Positions 8,767-17,670 of a DNA stretch of 64,000 nt are shown one piece after another. Under the pieces are notes generated by a model. The model saw only the letters and a program-made list of their open reading frames with translations, searched no databases and was not told the DNA's origin. How positions within the stretch are numbered: position 1 is the stretch's first letter; each line of letters begins with the position of its first letter. The DNA is taken from the NCBI GenBank assembly GCA_964496495.1, contig CAZBZU010000002.1, positions 62,001 through 126,000 of the forward strand, given 5' to 3'. A program made the position numbers and the translations under genes. The DNA comes from JASBRS01 sp964496495. Its GTDB lineage: Bacteria > Deinococcota > Deinococci > Deinococcales > Trueperaceae.

Positions 8767-9771
8767 GTGGATAGGCTCGGTGTCGCGTTGCTGGGAGCAG
8801 GCCGCATGGGCAGGTCGCATGCCGACGCGCTCCCCTCGATCCCCGAGGCGCGTGTCGTCGCCGTGGCCGATCCCGCCGAGGAGGCGCGCCTGGCGGCACG
8901 TTTCCGCACCGGCGCCGAGCGCGCGTACGCCGATCCGGCCGAGGCGATCGGCGACCCCGAGGTAGACGCGGTGGTGATCGCCACCCCTACCCCGACGCAC
9001 GCCGCGCTCGCGGAGGCGGCGGCGCGGGCGGGCAAGGCCGTGTTCTGCGAGAAGCCCGTCGCCGACAGCGTGACGCGTGCCGCGGCGCTGGCACGGGAGA
9101 TCGACGCGTGCGGCGTGCCCTTCCAGGTCGGCTTCCAGCGGCGCTTCGACCCGGGTTACGCCGCCGCGCGCCAGCGCATCGACGCGGGCGAGGTCGGCAC
9201 CATCGACCAGTTCCGCTCCGTGGGGCGCGACCCGGCGCCGCCCCCGCTGGCGTACCTGAGGGTCTCGGGCGGCATCTTCTTCGACCAGGCGCTGCACGAG
9301 TTCGACATCGCGCGCTTCCTGGTGGGGGAGGTGGCCGAGGTCAGCGCCTGGGGCGCCGTGCGCGTCGCCCCGGAGATCGCGGAGATGGGCGACGCCGACA
9401 CCACCGTGACGGTGCTTCGCTTCGAGAGCGGCGCGCTCGGGGTCGTCGAGAACTCGCGGCGCGCGGCGTACGGCTACGACATCCGCACCGAGGTCTTCGG
9501 CAGCGGGGGCAAGCTCGTGGTCGAGGCGGTGCCCAAGACGCCGCTGTGGCGCTTCGGGCCGGGCGGCGTGGCGGCGGACCACTACACCTTCTTCACCGAC
9601 CGCTTCGAGGATGCCGCGCGCCGCGAGCTGCGCGCCTTCGTCGCCAGCGTGCTGGCCGGCGAGCCCCCCTCGCCCGGGATCGACGACGCTCTCGCCGCCA
9701 TGCGCATCGCCCAGGCCGCGACCGAGAGCTTCCGCAGCGGGCGGCCGGTACCCGTGGAGGTGACCGCATGA
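8767..9771 (+). CDS. iolG: Inositol 2-dehydrogenase (Gfo/Idh/MocA family, IolG)
   Basis: A 334-residue NAD-dependent oxidoreductase predicted to oxidise myo-inositol to 2-keto-myo-inositol, the first step of the pathway. The N-terminal Rossmann motif is GAGRMGRSHADAL, the family motif CEKPVADS carries the catalytic Lys, and FFDQALHEFDIARFL carries the downstream Asp/His pair. The GTG at 8767 follows a strong AGGAGG and gives a normal start. Its stop overlaps iolB (ATGA). Related family members act on other polyols, so the substrate rests on the operon context. Confidence 0.88.
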   Translation: MDRLGVALLGAGRMGRSHADALPSIPEARVVAVADPAEEARLAARFRTGAERAYADPAEAIGDPEVDAVVIATPTPTHAALAEAAARAGKAVFCEKPVADSVTRAAALAREIDACGVPFQVGFQRRFDPGYAAARQRIDAGEVGTIDQFRSVGRDPAPPPLAYLRVSGGIFFDQALHEFDIARFLVGEVAEVSAWGAVRVAPEIAEMGDADTTVTVLRFESGALGVVENSRRAAYGYDIRTEVFGSGGKLVVEAVPKTPLWRFGPGGVAADHYTFFTDRFEDAARRELRAFVASVLAGEPPSPGIDDALAAMRIAQAATESFRSGRPVPVEVTA

Positions 9772-10598
9772 ACCCGATCCGACCGACCGCCGATCGCGGC
9801 GTGCTGCTGGACGTCGACGCGCAGGGCGCGGGCTGGAGCTACCTGTCGTTCCGGGCCGTGCGCCTCCACGGGAGCGAGCGCTACCAGGACGACAGCGGCG
9901 CGCGCGAGGTGGCGCTGGTGCCGCTCCAGGGAGCGGCCACGGTGACCGCCGGGGAGGAGCGCTTCCGGCTGGCGCGCTCGGGCGTCTTCGAGCAGCTGCC
10001 CTCCGTGCTCTACCTGCCTCCCGGCACGCGCTTCACCGTCGAGGCGAGCGGCGGGTTCGAGTTCACCGTGGGCGGCGCACCGGCCGAGGGCCGCTACCCC
10101 TTGCGGCTGTTCCAACCCCAGGAGATGAAGGTGGAGATGCGCGGTGGCGCCAACGCCTACCGCCAGGTTAGCCACATCCTGGGGCCCCATCTGCCGGCGG
10201 AGCGGCTCTACCTGTTCGAGGTCTACACGCCGAGTGGCTTCTGGTCGGGCTGGCCGCCCCACCGGCACGATGGTGAGGAGGGCTCGGCGTACGTGGAGGA
10301 GACGTACTACTACAAGATCGAGCCGCGGCATGGCTGGGGGATCCACCGCAGTTACACGCCGGACGGCGAGGTCGACGAGCTGATGGTGGTACGGGACGGG
10401 GATCTGGTGCTGGTGCCGCGCGGCTACCACCCGGTGGCGGCCCCGCCGGGATCGAACCTGTACTACCTGAACTACATGGCCGGAGAGCTGCAGGACGAGG
10501 CGCGCGCCACGCCGCCGGTCGACGACAGCGACTGGGCCTGGATGCGCGAGGACTGGCGGGGGAGGCCGCTCGCGCTTCCCATCCGAGGCGAGCCATGA
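9768..10598 (+). CDS. iolB: 5-deoxy-glucuronate isomerase (IolB)
   Basis: A 276-residue bicupin enzyme that isomerises 5-deoxy-glucuronate to 5-dehydro-2-deoxy-gluconate. The C-terminal cupin shows the metal-site stretch WPPHRHDGEEG with YVEETYYY and a later GYHPVAAPPG, all characteristic of IolB. Length is normal for the family. It overlaps iolG upstream and the DeoR-type regulator downstream by 4 bp each, so translation of the block is probably coupled. Confidence 0.93.
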   Translation: MNPIRPTADRGVLLDVDAQGAGWSYLSFRAVRLHGSERYQDDSGAREVALVPLQGAATVTAGEERFRLARSGVFEQLPSVLYLPPGTRFTVEASGGFEFTVGGAPAEGRYPLRLFQPQEMKVEMRGGANAYRQVSHILGPHLPAERLYLFEVYTPSGFWSGWPPHRHDGEEGSAYVEETYYYKIEPRHGWGIHRSYTPDGEVDELMVVRDGDLVLVPRGYHPVAAPPGSNLYYLNYMAGELQDEARATPPVDDSDWAWMREDWRGRPLALPIRGEP

Positions 10599-11443
10599 AG
10601 GCGGAGACCAGGCGCAGCACCATCATCGATCTCCTGGAGCGCGAGCGTACCGTCTCGGTGGACGATCTCAGCACGCGCTTCGACGTCAGCGAGGTCACCA
10701 TCCGCAAGGACCTCAAGCAGCTCGAGGAGCGCGGCTTCCTGCAGCGGGTGCACGGCGGCGCGGTGTTCGCGCCGCGGGTGCTCTACAACCCCTCGTTCAA
10801 GGAGAAGGAGCACCTTCGTGCCCAGGCCAAGCGCGCCATCGCGCAGCGCGCGTTGGACGAGGTCCACGAGGGCGAGTCGATCATCCTCGACGCCGGCAGC
10901 ACCACACTGGCGCTGGCCCGTCTGCTGCGGCGCCACCACAAGCGCCTGGTGGTGATCACCAACTCCATCGCGGTGGCGTTGGAGCTCGCCGGCACCAGCC
11001 TGGAGGTGATGCTCCTCGGAGGTCACCTCCGGCACCACAGCCTCGCCATGATCGGACCCGCCACGGTGGAGACGCTGCGCTCCTACCACGCCGACACGGC
11101 CTTCATGGGCGCGACCGGCGTCCACATCGACCACGGCTTCACCACGCCGAACGCGCTGGAGGCGGAGACGAAGGCGGCGATGGTGCGCTCGTCGACCAGC
11201 ACCATCGTGCTGGCCGATGCCAGCAAGCTCTCGCGGGTGACGCTCGCCCGCTTCGCCGACTTCGACCAGGCAGACGCGCTCATCACCGACGCCGCGGCGC
11301 CGCCGGACTTCGTCGAGCTGGCGAGCCGCGCGCTGCGTTGCGAGGTGGTCGGGCCGGCGGCCGAGGACGCCGCCGCGGCCGACCTGGCCGCGCCACCCGA
11401 GGTACAGGCGCTCGGGCACGCCGAGCCGGTCGAGCGCCCATGA
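10595..11443 (+). CDS. iolR: DeoR/GlpR-family regulator, probable inositol repressor (IolR-like)
   Basis: A 282-residue DeoR-family protein. The N-terminal winged helix contains VDDLSTRFDVSEVTIRKDL, followed by the family signature RVHGGAVF. The C-terminal sensor domain has ILDAGSTTLALARLL and the GHLRHHSLAMIGP loop, normally used to bind a phosphorylated sugar. The B. subtilis inositol repressor is of the same family and senses a phosphorylated pathway intermediate, so the same role is inferred. It is encoded inside the operon between iolB and iolC. The last ~25 residues are an Ala/Pro-rich tail of no clear function. Confidence 0.85.
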   Translation: MKAETRRSTIIDLLERERTVSVDDLSTRFDVSEVTIRKDLKQLEERGFLQRVHGGAVFAPRVLYNPSFKEKEHLRAQAKRAIAQRALDEVHEGESIILDAGSTTLALARLLRRHHKRLVVITNSIAVALELAGTSLEVMLLGGHLRHHSLAMIGPATVETLRSYHADTAFMGATGVHIDHGFTTPNALEAETKAAMVRSSTSTIVLADASKLSRVTLARFADFDQADALITDAAAPPDFVELASRALRCEVVGPAAEDAAAADLAAPPEVQALGHAEPVERP

Positions 11444-11567
11444 CGGGGCGCGTGCGCCAGCGTCCCGGACGCCCCGTCGCGCCGAGCCTTGGGCGTTGGT
11501 CCGCGGGCCGGGGTGGTGACGGAGCGGCGGCCCGACGCCTGCAGCCGGCGGCTCCGAGGCGCACGAC

Positions 11568-12584
11568 GTGAGCGGCGACACGTTCGATCTGATCACGCTG
11601 GGTCGCTCGTCGATCGACCTCTACAGCAATGACGTGGGGGTGCCCTTCGAGGAGATCACCAGCTTCGCGGCGTACGTGGGCGGCAGCCCCACCAACATCG
11701 CCGTGGGCGCGCGCCGGCTGGGGTTGAGGGTGGCGCTGCTGACCGCCTTCGGGCGCGACAAGGTCGGCGACTTCATCCGCCGCTTCCTCGACGCCGAGGG
11801 CGTGGAGACGCGCTTCATCCCGGTGAAGGACGGCAAGCGCACCAGCGCGGTGCTGCTGGGGATCGAGGAGGACCGGTTCCCGCTGGTGTACTACCGTGAC
11901 AACTGCGCGGACATGGCGCTGACCATCGATGACGTGGCGGCGGCGCCGATCGCCGAAGCGGGAGCATTGGAGATCTCCGCGACGGCGTTGTATGCGGAGC
12001 CGAGCCGGTCGGCGGCATTCTTCGCTGCGGAGCAGGCGGCGCGGGCGGGCCGCACGGTGTACCTGGATCTGGACTTTCGGGCGGACCAGTGGCATGATCC
12101 GCGGGCGTTCGGGCTGGCGGTGCGGGCGCTGCTGCCGCTGGTGAGCGTGGCGTTCGGGACGGTGGAGGAGATCAACGCTGCGATGCTCACGGACCCGGCG
12201 GACATCGAGATCCGCGATCAGCAGATCTCGGCGCCGGTCATCCGCGGGGACGTGGAAGCGAACATCGCGGGGATGCTCTCGCGCCGGCCGGGTCCGGAAG
12301 CGCTGATCGTGAAGCGCGGGCAGGAGGGCTGCACCGTCCACCTGGCGGACGGCGCCATGACGCGCGTGCCCGGCTTCGAGGTCGAGGTGATGAACGTGCT
12401 GGGGGCGGGCGACGCCTTCGCCGCCGGGGTGATCTACGGGCGCGCCCACGGGTGGGATTGGTACCGGAGCGCGCGCATGGGCAACGCCTGCGGGGCGATC
12501 GTGGTGACGCGGCATGGCTGCGCCAACTTCAGCGCGTACGAGGACGAGGCCCTGGCGTTCGTCGAGGCGCGCGGGGGGTTCTGA
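11568..12584 (+). CDS. iolC: 5-dehydro-2-deoxygluconokinase (IolC, PfkB family)
   Basis: A 338-residue ribokinase-like sugar kinase expected to phosphorylate 5-dehydro-2-deoxy-gluconate at O6. Early motifs YVGGSPTNIAVGARRLG bind sugar, and the late NVLGAGDAFAAGVIYG holds the catalytic Asp and anion hole. The GTG at 11568 begins SGDTFDLITLGRSSIDLY, a normal IolC start. It follows iolR after a 124-bp spacer. The aldolase gene begins one base after its stop codon. A segment near 12000-12200 uses visibly simpler codons but stays in frame. Confidence 0.9.
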   Translation: MSGDTFDLITLGRSSIDLYSNDVGVPFEEITSFAAYVGGSPTNIAVGARRLGLRVALLTAFGRDKVGDFIRRFLDAEGVETRFIPVKDGKRTSAVLLGIEEDRFPLVYYRDNCADMALTIDDVAAAPIAEAGALEISATALYAEPSRSAAFFAAEQAARAGRTVYLDLDFRADQWHDPRAFGLAVRALLPLVSVAFGTVEEINAAMLTDPADIEIRDQQISAPVIRGDVEANIAGMLSRRPGPEALIVKRGQEGCTVHLADGAMTRVPGFEVEVMNVLGAGDAFAAGVIYGRAHGWDWYRSARMGNACGAIVVTRHGCANFSAYEDEALAFVEARGGF

Positions 12585-12585
12585 G

Positions 12586-13401
12586 GTGCCGTTCGTCGAG
12601 GACGGCCGCGAGCTGATCGGCCGGGCGTTCGCGCAGCGGTTCTCCATGCCGGCCTTCAACGTCTGCAGCGTGGAGATGGTGCGCGCGTGCCTGGAGGCGG
12701 CGGCGGAGGCCGCCGCGCCGATCATCGTGCAGACCTACCCGGCCGACCTCGACCAGGTGCCGCCGCTCGCGGCGGCCGGGTTGGTGCGCTCGTTCGCGGA
12801 GCGCGCGCCCGTGCCGGTGTTGCTGCACCTCGACCACGGACAGGGCTTCGAGATGGCGATGGCGTGCCTGCGGGCCGGCTACGGCTCGGTGATGTTCGAT
12901 GGTGCGGAGCGGCCCTTCGGTGAGGTGGTGGCCGAGACGCGCCGCATCGCGGAGGTGGCGCACGCCATGGGGGCGGCGGTGGAGGTGGCGGCGGAGAGCT
13001 TCAACCACGGCAGCGCGACGGCCAGCCGTCCCGAGGAGGTGGAGCGGTTGTTCGAGGAGGCGGGGGCGGACATGGTGGCGGTGTCGGTCGGGAGCGAGCA
13101 CGGTCGCGATAGCACGCTCGATCTGGAGGGGCTTCGTGCCATCGCGGAGCGGGTGGGGCGGCCGTTGGTGCTGCATGGCGGCAGCGGCATCCCCGAGCCG
13201 GACCTGGCGGCCGCGCGGGAGCTGGGCGTGGTGAAGGTGAACATCGGCAGCGCGCTGTACCGCGCGCTGCGCTCGGTGTGGCAGCAGAGCGCCGACGCGC
13301 CCGATCATCGGGCCGTGTACGCCCGGGCGCGGGAGGCGCTGCGGGAGGTGGCCAGCGGTCGCATCCGCGCCACGGGAGCGGCAGGCCGGGCCACGGCCTG
13401 A
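12586..13401 (+). CDS. iolJ: Class II aldolase, probable 6-phospho-5-dehydro-2-deoxy-gluconate aldolase (IolJ)
   Basis: A 271-residue zinc-dependent class II (fructose-bisphosphate aldolase type) enzyme. Zinc and substrate motifs are seen in order: MPAFNVCSVEMV, LLHLDHGQGFE, VSVGSEHGRD and LHGGSGIPEPD. It should split the IolC product into dihydroxyacetone phosphate and malonate semialdehyde. The usual GNVHG segment reads GSEHG here, a mild variation also compatible with a tagatose- or ketose-bisphosphate aldolase. GTG at 12586 is chosen because it starts right after the iolC stop. No methylmalonate-semialdehyde dehydrogenase (iolA) or inositol transporter follows. Confidence 0.85.
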   Translation: MPFVEDGRELIGRAFAQRFSMPAFNVCSVEMVRACLEAAAEAAAPIIVQTYPADLDQVPPLAAAGLVRSFAERAPVPVLLHLDHGQGFEMAMACLRAGYGSVMFDGAERPFGEVVAETRRIAEVAHAMGAAVEVAAESFNHGSATASRPEEVERLFEEAGADMVAVSVGSEHGRDSTLDLEGLRAIAERVGRPLVLHGGSGIPEPDLAAARELGVVKVNIGSALYRALRSVWQQSADAPDHRAVYARAREALREVASGRIRATGAAGRATA

Positions 13402-13721
13402 CCCTGCGGATAGCGCCCGAGTGGACCTGCCGTCCGCGAGGCGGGGCGGCCGCATCGGCACGCCGGAACCGCTGCCGGCCCCAAAGGGGCCCACGCGCCG
13501 ACGCCTACACGAGCCCCGATCGTGACGCGGTAGACTTCGAGCCACTGGTTGCCGAGCGATCGGCGCCGTAACCGTCGACCGAGGATGGCCCTGTCCGGGG
13601 GGCAGCGCACGCTGACGCGAGCCCGCCATTCTCGAGGAGATCGTCGCTGCTAGCGGTCGTCGCGGCCTGGCGGTGGCGGGTTGCCGCCTCACCGGGCTCC
13701 GGCCGGAGACGGGAGGCAAGC
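13402..13721. other. Intergenic region upstream of katG
   Basis: No gene or clear promoter is visible in these 320 bp apart from the katG ribosome site (GGGAGGCAAGC before the ATG). A weak TTGCCG near 13550 is not backed by a good -10 element. Confidence 0.4.
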
Positions 13722-15917
13722 ATGGCGGAGAAGCCTGACACGGACGCAGGCGCGTGCCCGGTGGTGCACGCCGGAACCGAGCATCGGTCCAACCGGGACT
13801 GGTGGCCGGAGCAGCTCAACCTTCACATCCTGCGGCAGAACGGCCCGCGGCCCAGCCCGCTGGGCCAGACGTTCGACTACCCGGAGGCGTTCGCGACGCT
13901 CGACTTCAAGGCGCTGAAGCAAGACCTCTACGCCCTGATGACCGACTCGCAGGAGTGGTGGCCGGCCGACTACGGCCACTACGGGCCGCTGTTCATCCGC
14001 ATGGCCTGGCACGGGGCGGGCACCTACCGCATCGGGGACGGCCGCGGGGGCGCGGGCTCCGGGCAACAGCGCTTCGCGCCGCTCAACAGCTGGCCGGACA
14101 ACGTGCTCCTCGACAAGGCCCGCCGGCTGCTGTGGCCCATCAAGCGCAAGTACGGCAACAAGATCTCCTGGGCGGACCTGATGATCCTGGCCGGCAACTG
14201 CGCCCTCGAGTCGATGGGCCTGAAGACCTTCGGCTTCGGCGGTGGCCGCAAGGACGTCTACGAGCCCGACGAGAGCGTGTACTGGGGGTCCGAGACCGAG
14301 TGGCTCGCCGACACCCGCCACTCCGGCGACCGGGACCTCGAGAACCCGCTCGCCGCGGTGCAGATGGGCCTCATCTACGTGAACCCGGAGGGGCCGGGCG
14401 GCAAGCCCGACCCGGTGGCGTCCGGCCGCGACGTTCGCGAGACGTTCGCGCGCATGGCGATGAACGACTACGAGACCGTGGCGCTGACCGTCGGCGGGCA
14501 CACCTTCGGCAAGACCCACGGCGCCGGCGACCCGGCGCTGGTCGGTCCGCCGCCCGAGGGCGCCCCCATCGAGGAGCAGGGCCTGGGCTGGACCAGCCGG
14601 TTCGGCAGCGGCAAGGGTGCCGACACCATCGGTAGCGGCCTGGAAGGCGCCTGGAACCCGACGCCGACGCAGTGGGACAACAGCTACCTGGACATGCTGT
14701 TCGGCAACGAGTGGGAGTCCGTGAAGAGCCCTGCGGGCGCCTGGCAGTGGGTGCCGAAGGAGTCCGGCGAGGGCAACATGGCGCCGGCCGTGGACGACCC
14801 CTCGAAGCGCGTGCCGATCATGATGACCGACGCGGACATGGCCATGCGCATGGACCCGATCTACGAGCCGATCGCGCGGCACTTCCACGAGCACCCCGAG
14901 GAGCTCGCCGACGCCTTCGCGCGTGCCTGGTTCAAGCTGACGCATCGTGACATGGGCCCGCGCTCTCGCTACCTGGGGCCCGAGGTGCCCGCCGAGGAGC
15001 TGATCTGGCAGGACCCCGTGCCGCCGGTCGAGCACGAGCTCATCGGCGCGGCGGACGTCGCCGAGCTGAAGGCAGCGATCCTCGCCTCGGGGCCGAGCGT
15101 TTCCGAGCTGGTCAGGACCGCCTGGGCCTCGGCCTCGACGTTCCGCGGCTCGGACAAGCGCGGCGGCGCCAACGGGGCGCGCCTGCGCCTGGCGCCGCAG
15201 AAGGACTGGGAGGTCAACCAGCCCGCCGAGCTGGCGAGGGTCCTCGAGGCGCTCCAGGGCGTCAAGCGGGCCTTCGACGCGGCGCAGAGCGGCGGCAAGA
15301 AGGTGTCGCTCGCCGACCTGATCGTCCTCGGCGGCTGCGCCGCCGTCGAGAAGGCCGCGAGGGACGCCGGCCACCAGGTGGAGGTGCCGTTCGCGCCCGG
15401 CCGTACCGACGCCTCGCAGGAGCAGACCGACGTGGAAGCGTTCGCCGTTCTGGAGCCGGCCGCGGACGGATTCCGCAACTACCAGAAGGGCAGGTTCGCG
15501 GTGCGGCCCGAGGAACTGCTGGTCGACAGGGCGCACCTGCTGACGCTCACGGCGCCCGAGATGACCGCGCTCGTCGGCGGCATGCGCGTGCTCGACGCCA
15601 ACGTGGCGGGTTCCGCGCACGGCGTCCTGACCGAGCGCCCCGGGACCCTCGGCAACGACTTCTTCGTCAACCTCCTCGACATGGGCACGGAGTGGACGCC
15701 GGCCTCGGAGGACGGGGACGTGTACCAGGGGCGCAACCGGGCGACGGGGAAGGTCAGGTGGACCGCTACCCGCGTCGACCTCGTCTTCGGGTCGAACTCG
15801 CAACTCCGCGCCATCGCCGAGGTCTACGCTCAGGACGATGCGGAGGAGAGGTTCGTGGGCGACTTCGTGGCGGCCTGGAGCAAGGTGATGAACGCGGACC
15901 GCTTCGACCTGAGCTGA
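13722..15917 (+). CDS. katG: Catalase-peroxidase KatG
   Basis: A 731-residue haem enzyme that removes hydrogen peroxide and also has peroxidase activity. Distal haem residues lie in RMAWHGAGTYR (Arg93, Trp96, His97). The partner Tyr of the covalent Met-Tyr-Trp adduct is in MGLIYVNPEGP, and the proximal His is in VGGHTFGKTHG. The second, non-haem-binding half is intact up to the normal C-terminus. It stands alone, with hairpins after its stop, so it is probably monocistronic. I see no neighbouring oxyR or perR-type gene. Confidence 0.96.
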   Translation: MAEKPDTDAGACPVVHAGTEHRSNRDWWPEQLNLHILRQNGPRPSPLGQTFDYPEAFATLDFKALKQDLYALMTDSQEWWPADYGHYGPLFIRMAWHGAGTYRIGDGRGGAGSGQQRFAPLNSWPDNVLLDKARRLLWPIKRKYGNKISWADLMILAGNCALESMGLKTFGFGGGRKDVYEPDESVYWGSETEWLADTRHSGDRDLENPLAAVQMGLIYVNPEGPGGKPDPVASGRDVRETFARMAMNDYETVALTVGGHTFGKTHGAGDPALVGPPPEGAPIEEQGLGWTSRFGSGKGADTIGSGLEGAWNPTPTQWDNSYLDMLFGNEWESVKSPAGAWQWVPKESGEGNMAPAVDDPSKRVPIMMTDADMAMRMDPIYEPIARHFHEHPEELADAFARAWFKLTHRDMGPRSRYLGPEVPAEELIWQDPVPPVEHELIGAADVAELKAAILASGPSVSELVRTAWASASTFRGSDKRGGANGARLRLAPQKDWEVNQPAELARVLEALQGVKRAFDAAQSGGKKVSLADLIVLGGCAAVEKAARDAGHQVEVPFAPGRTDASQEQTDVEAFAVLEPAADGFRNYQKGRFAVRPEELLVDRAHLLTLTAPEMTALVGGMRVLDANVAGSAHGVLTERPGTLGNDFFVNLLDMGTEWTPASEDGDVYQGRNRATGKVRWTATRVDLVFGSNSQLRAIAEVYAQDDAEERFVGDFVAAWSKVMNADRFDLS

Positions 15918-15918
15918 G

Positions 15919-16002
15919 CCAGCTGCAGCTGGAGTGGGCCGGGCCCGCTCGCTGGCGCCGTCGATGTTGCAGTGGCGTGCGCAGGCGAGCCGGGCCCGGC
16001 CC
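15919..16002 (+). terminator. Tandem hairpins after katG
   Basis: CCAGCTGCAGCTGG at 15919-15932 is a perfect palindrome one base past the stop codon. A second, larger hairpin pairs 15936-15952 with 15985-16002 (16 pairs with one bulge, 32-nt loop). No T-tract follows. Together they probably end or protect the katG message. Confidence 0.5.
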
Positions 16003-16098
16003 GTCCTAGACGCTCGCTAGACGCTACCGGACGATGCTCGTTGGCAGGCATGGCGGCCGAGGTGCCGCCAGCCGAGCAGCCACGAAGGAGGAGAATCC

Positions 16099-16218
16099 GT
16101 GGGCATTGCCATCGCGAGCGTCAGCAGCGGACACGAGGTCTCGAAGCGAGGGTTCATTGCCGGCGATGGGTGCCGGAGCGGGCGGCCCGACGAGCTTGCC
16201 CGCGTCGCGGGGGCGTGA
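16099..16218 (+). CDS. Possible short leader ORF (39 codons) coupled to the lipoprotein gene
   Basis: A GTG at 16099 is preceded by the strong ribosome site AAGGAGGAG with 6-nt spacing and opens 39 codons. Its TGA overlaps a GTG and lies 2 nt before the ATG of the beta-helix lipoprotein, which itself has only a poor ribosome site. The peptide (starting MGIAIASVSSGHEV by initiator rule) resembles nothing I know. It may be a coupling leader, or simply the true upstream part of a misread gene. Confidence 0.4.
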   Translation: MGIAIASVSSGHEVSKRGFIAGDGCRSGRPDELARVAGA

Positions 16219-16220
16219 GC

Positions 16221-17576
16221 ATGCGTCGGTTCGGCGCGGTCTTGCTCGTCGCGGCAACGGCGTCCCTGCTGCTGCTGACCGCCTGCAGCAGCGGCGCGGC
16301 CGGGGGAGGTGGCGGCTCGCTCACGAGCCTCTACGTCGACCCCGCCAGCGGACTGGACAGCAACCCGGGCACCAAGGCCAGCCCGCTCAAGACCATCGGC
16401 AAGGCGGTGTCGCTGGCCAAGGGCGGGGACACCATCGTGCTCATGGCGGGGACCTACGACGAGATCAGCGGCGAGAGCTGGGGCTACACGGTGCCGGCCG
16501 GCGTGACGCTGAAGGGCAACACCACGGGCGTGGTGCTGCAGAGCAACAGTCATGCCGACGGCTTCACGCTCTCCGGCGACGCGACCGTGACGGGCGTCAC
16601 CATGAAGGACTTCGGCGCGGCGCTCTCCTCGAGCGGCGGAACCCTGACCATGAAGAACGACACCTTCACGGGCAACGGCTACGCCGCCGTCCTGAGCAGC
16701 TCCGCGAAGGCGACGCTGGCGACGACGGACTTCACCGGCTCGGGTTGGGGGCTCTCGCTGCAGGACTCGGCGAGCGCGTCGGTGTCCGGCGGGACCGTCG
16801 ACGGCATCGACGGCGACGCCTTCGACGTCAGCGGGAGTGCCAGCCTCACGCTCGACGGCGTGCAAGCAACGGGCACGCACGACGACGTGGTCTACCTGTC
16901 TCAGGCCGCCACCGCCACGATCAGCAACTGCGTCTTCCAGGACAGCAGCGCCCAGGGGTCCGGTGGGAGCTCGAGCGTCGACCTGTCCGGCAGTTCCTCC
17001 GTGACCCTCACCGACACGTCGATCACGGGCGCCTACAGCGATGCCGTTCTCAGCCGCGACGCCGGCAACTCCGTGGTGATCAACGGCGGGAGCTTCAGCG
17101 ACAACGGCGGGTATGGCGTGGAGTCGGAGGGCTCTCTCAGCGTCAACGGCGGCAGCTTCGACAGCAACGCGTACTACGGCATCGTCGCGGTCGCGGGGAC
17201 CGCCGTGATCAGCAACGCCGCCATGAGCTACAACGCCAGGCAAGGATTCTACGCGGAGGGTAGCCCGACCATCAAGCTGAGGAACGACACGCTCACGGAC
17301 AACGCGGAGGGTGCCGTCTACCTCAATAGCGGGAGCGGCAGCGCGGACTTCGGCACGGCCGGCGACCCAGGCGGCAACACCTTCCAGCAGACTGCCAGCG
17401 GGTCGGTGGGGTTGACCGTGCTGTGGACCAACGCCGCCGTGCAGGCCGTAGGCGACACCTGGAACGCCAGCGTTCAGGGGGCTGACGCCGGCGGTCACTA
17501 CAGCAGCCAGGTCCTCAGCGGTCCGCTGTCCGGGGCCAACATCACGCTGGTGACGGGGGCCAGCCTGCAACTGTAG
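16221..17576 (+). CDS. Secreted lipoprotein with DUF1565/right-handed beta-helix
   Basis: A 451-residue protein anchored outside the cytoplasm. The signal peptide ends in a lipobox LLTACSS, followed by a Gly-rich linker. YVDPASGLDSNPGTKASPLK and the following GDTIVLMAGTYDE match the DUF1565 start of parallel beta-helix proteins. About 330 residues of short repeats rich in Ser, Gly and Asp follow (for example GNGYAAVLSSSAKATLATTD, SVVINGGSFSDNGGYGVES), as expected for right-handed beta-helix coils. Such proteins are often polysaccharide lyase-like or surface-binding, but no catalytic residues can be assigned. ATG at 16221 is chosen as the first residue of a proper signal peptide. A second secreted lipoprotein follows. 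Confidence 0.85.
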   Translation: MRRFGAVLLVAATASLLLLTACSSGAAGGGGGSLTSLYVDPASGLDSNPGTKASPLKTIGKAVSLAKGGDTIVLMAGTYDEISGESWGYTVPAGVTLKGNTTGVVLQSNSHADGFTLSGDATVTGVTMKDFGAALSSSGGTLTMKNDTFTGNGYAAVLSSSAKATLATTDFTGSGWGLSLQDSASASVSGGTVDGIDGDAFDVSGSASLTLDGVQATGTHDDVVYLSQAATATISNCVFQDSSAQGSGGSSSVDLSGSSSVTLTDTSITGAYSDAVLSRDAGNSVVINGGSFSDNGGYGVESEGSLSVNGGSFDSNAYYGIVAVAGTAVISNAAMSYNARQGFYAEGSPTIKLRNDTLTDNAEGAVYLNSGSGSADFGTAGDPGGNTFQQTASGSVGLTVLWTNAAVQAVGDTWNASVQGADAGGHYSSQVLSGPLSGANITLVTGASLQL

Positions 17577-17670
17577 CGGGAGGCGCCGCCTCGCGGTTGG
17601 AGGCGCGTGCGGCGGCGGGCTCGCGTGCGGTAGCATGAGACGCAAATTAGAAGGTCGAGAGGACCCGGAC

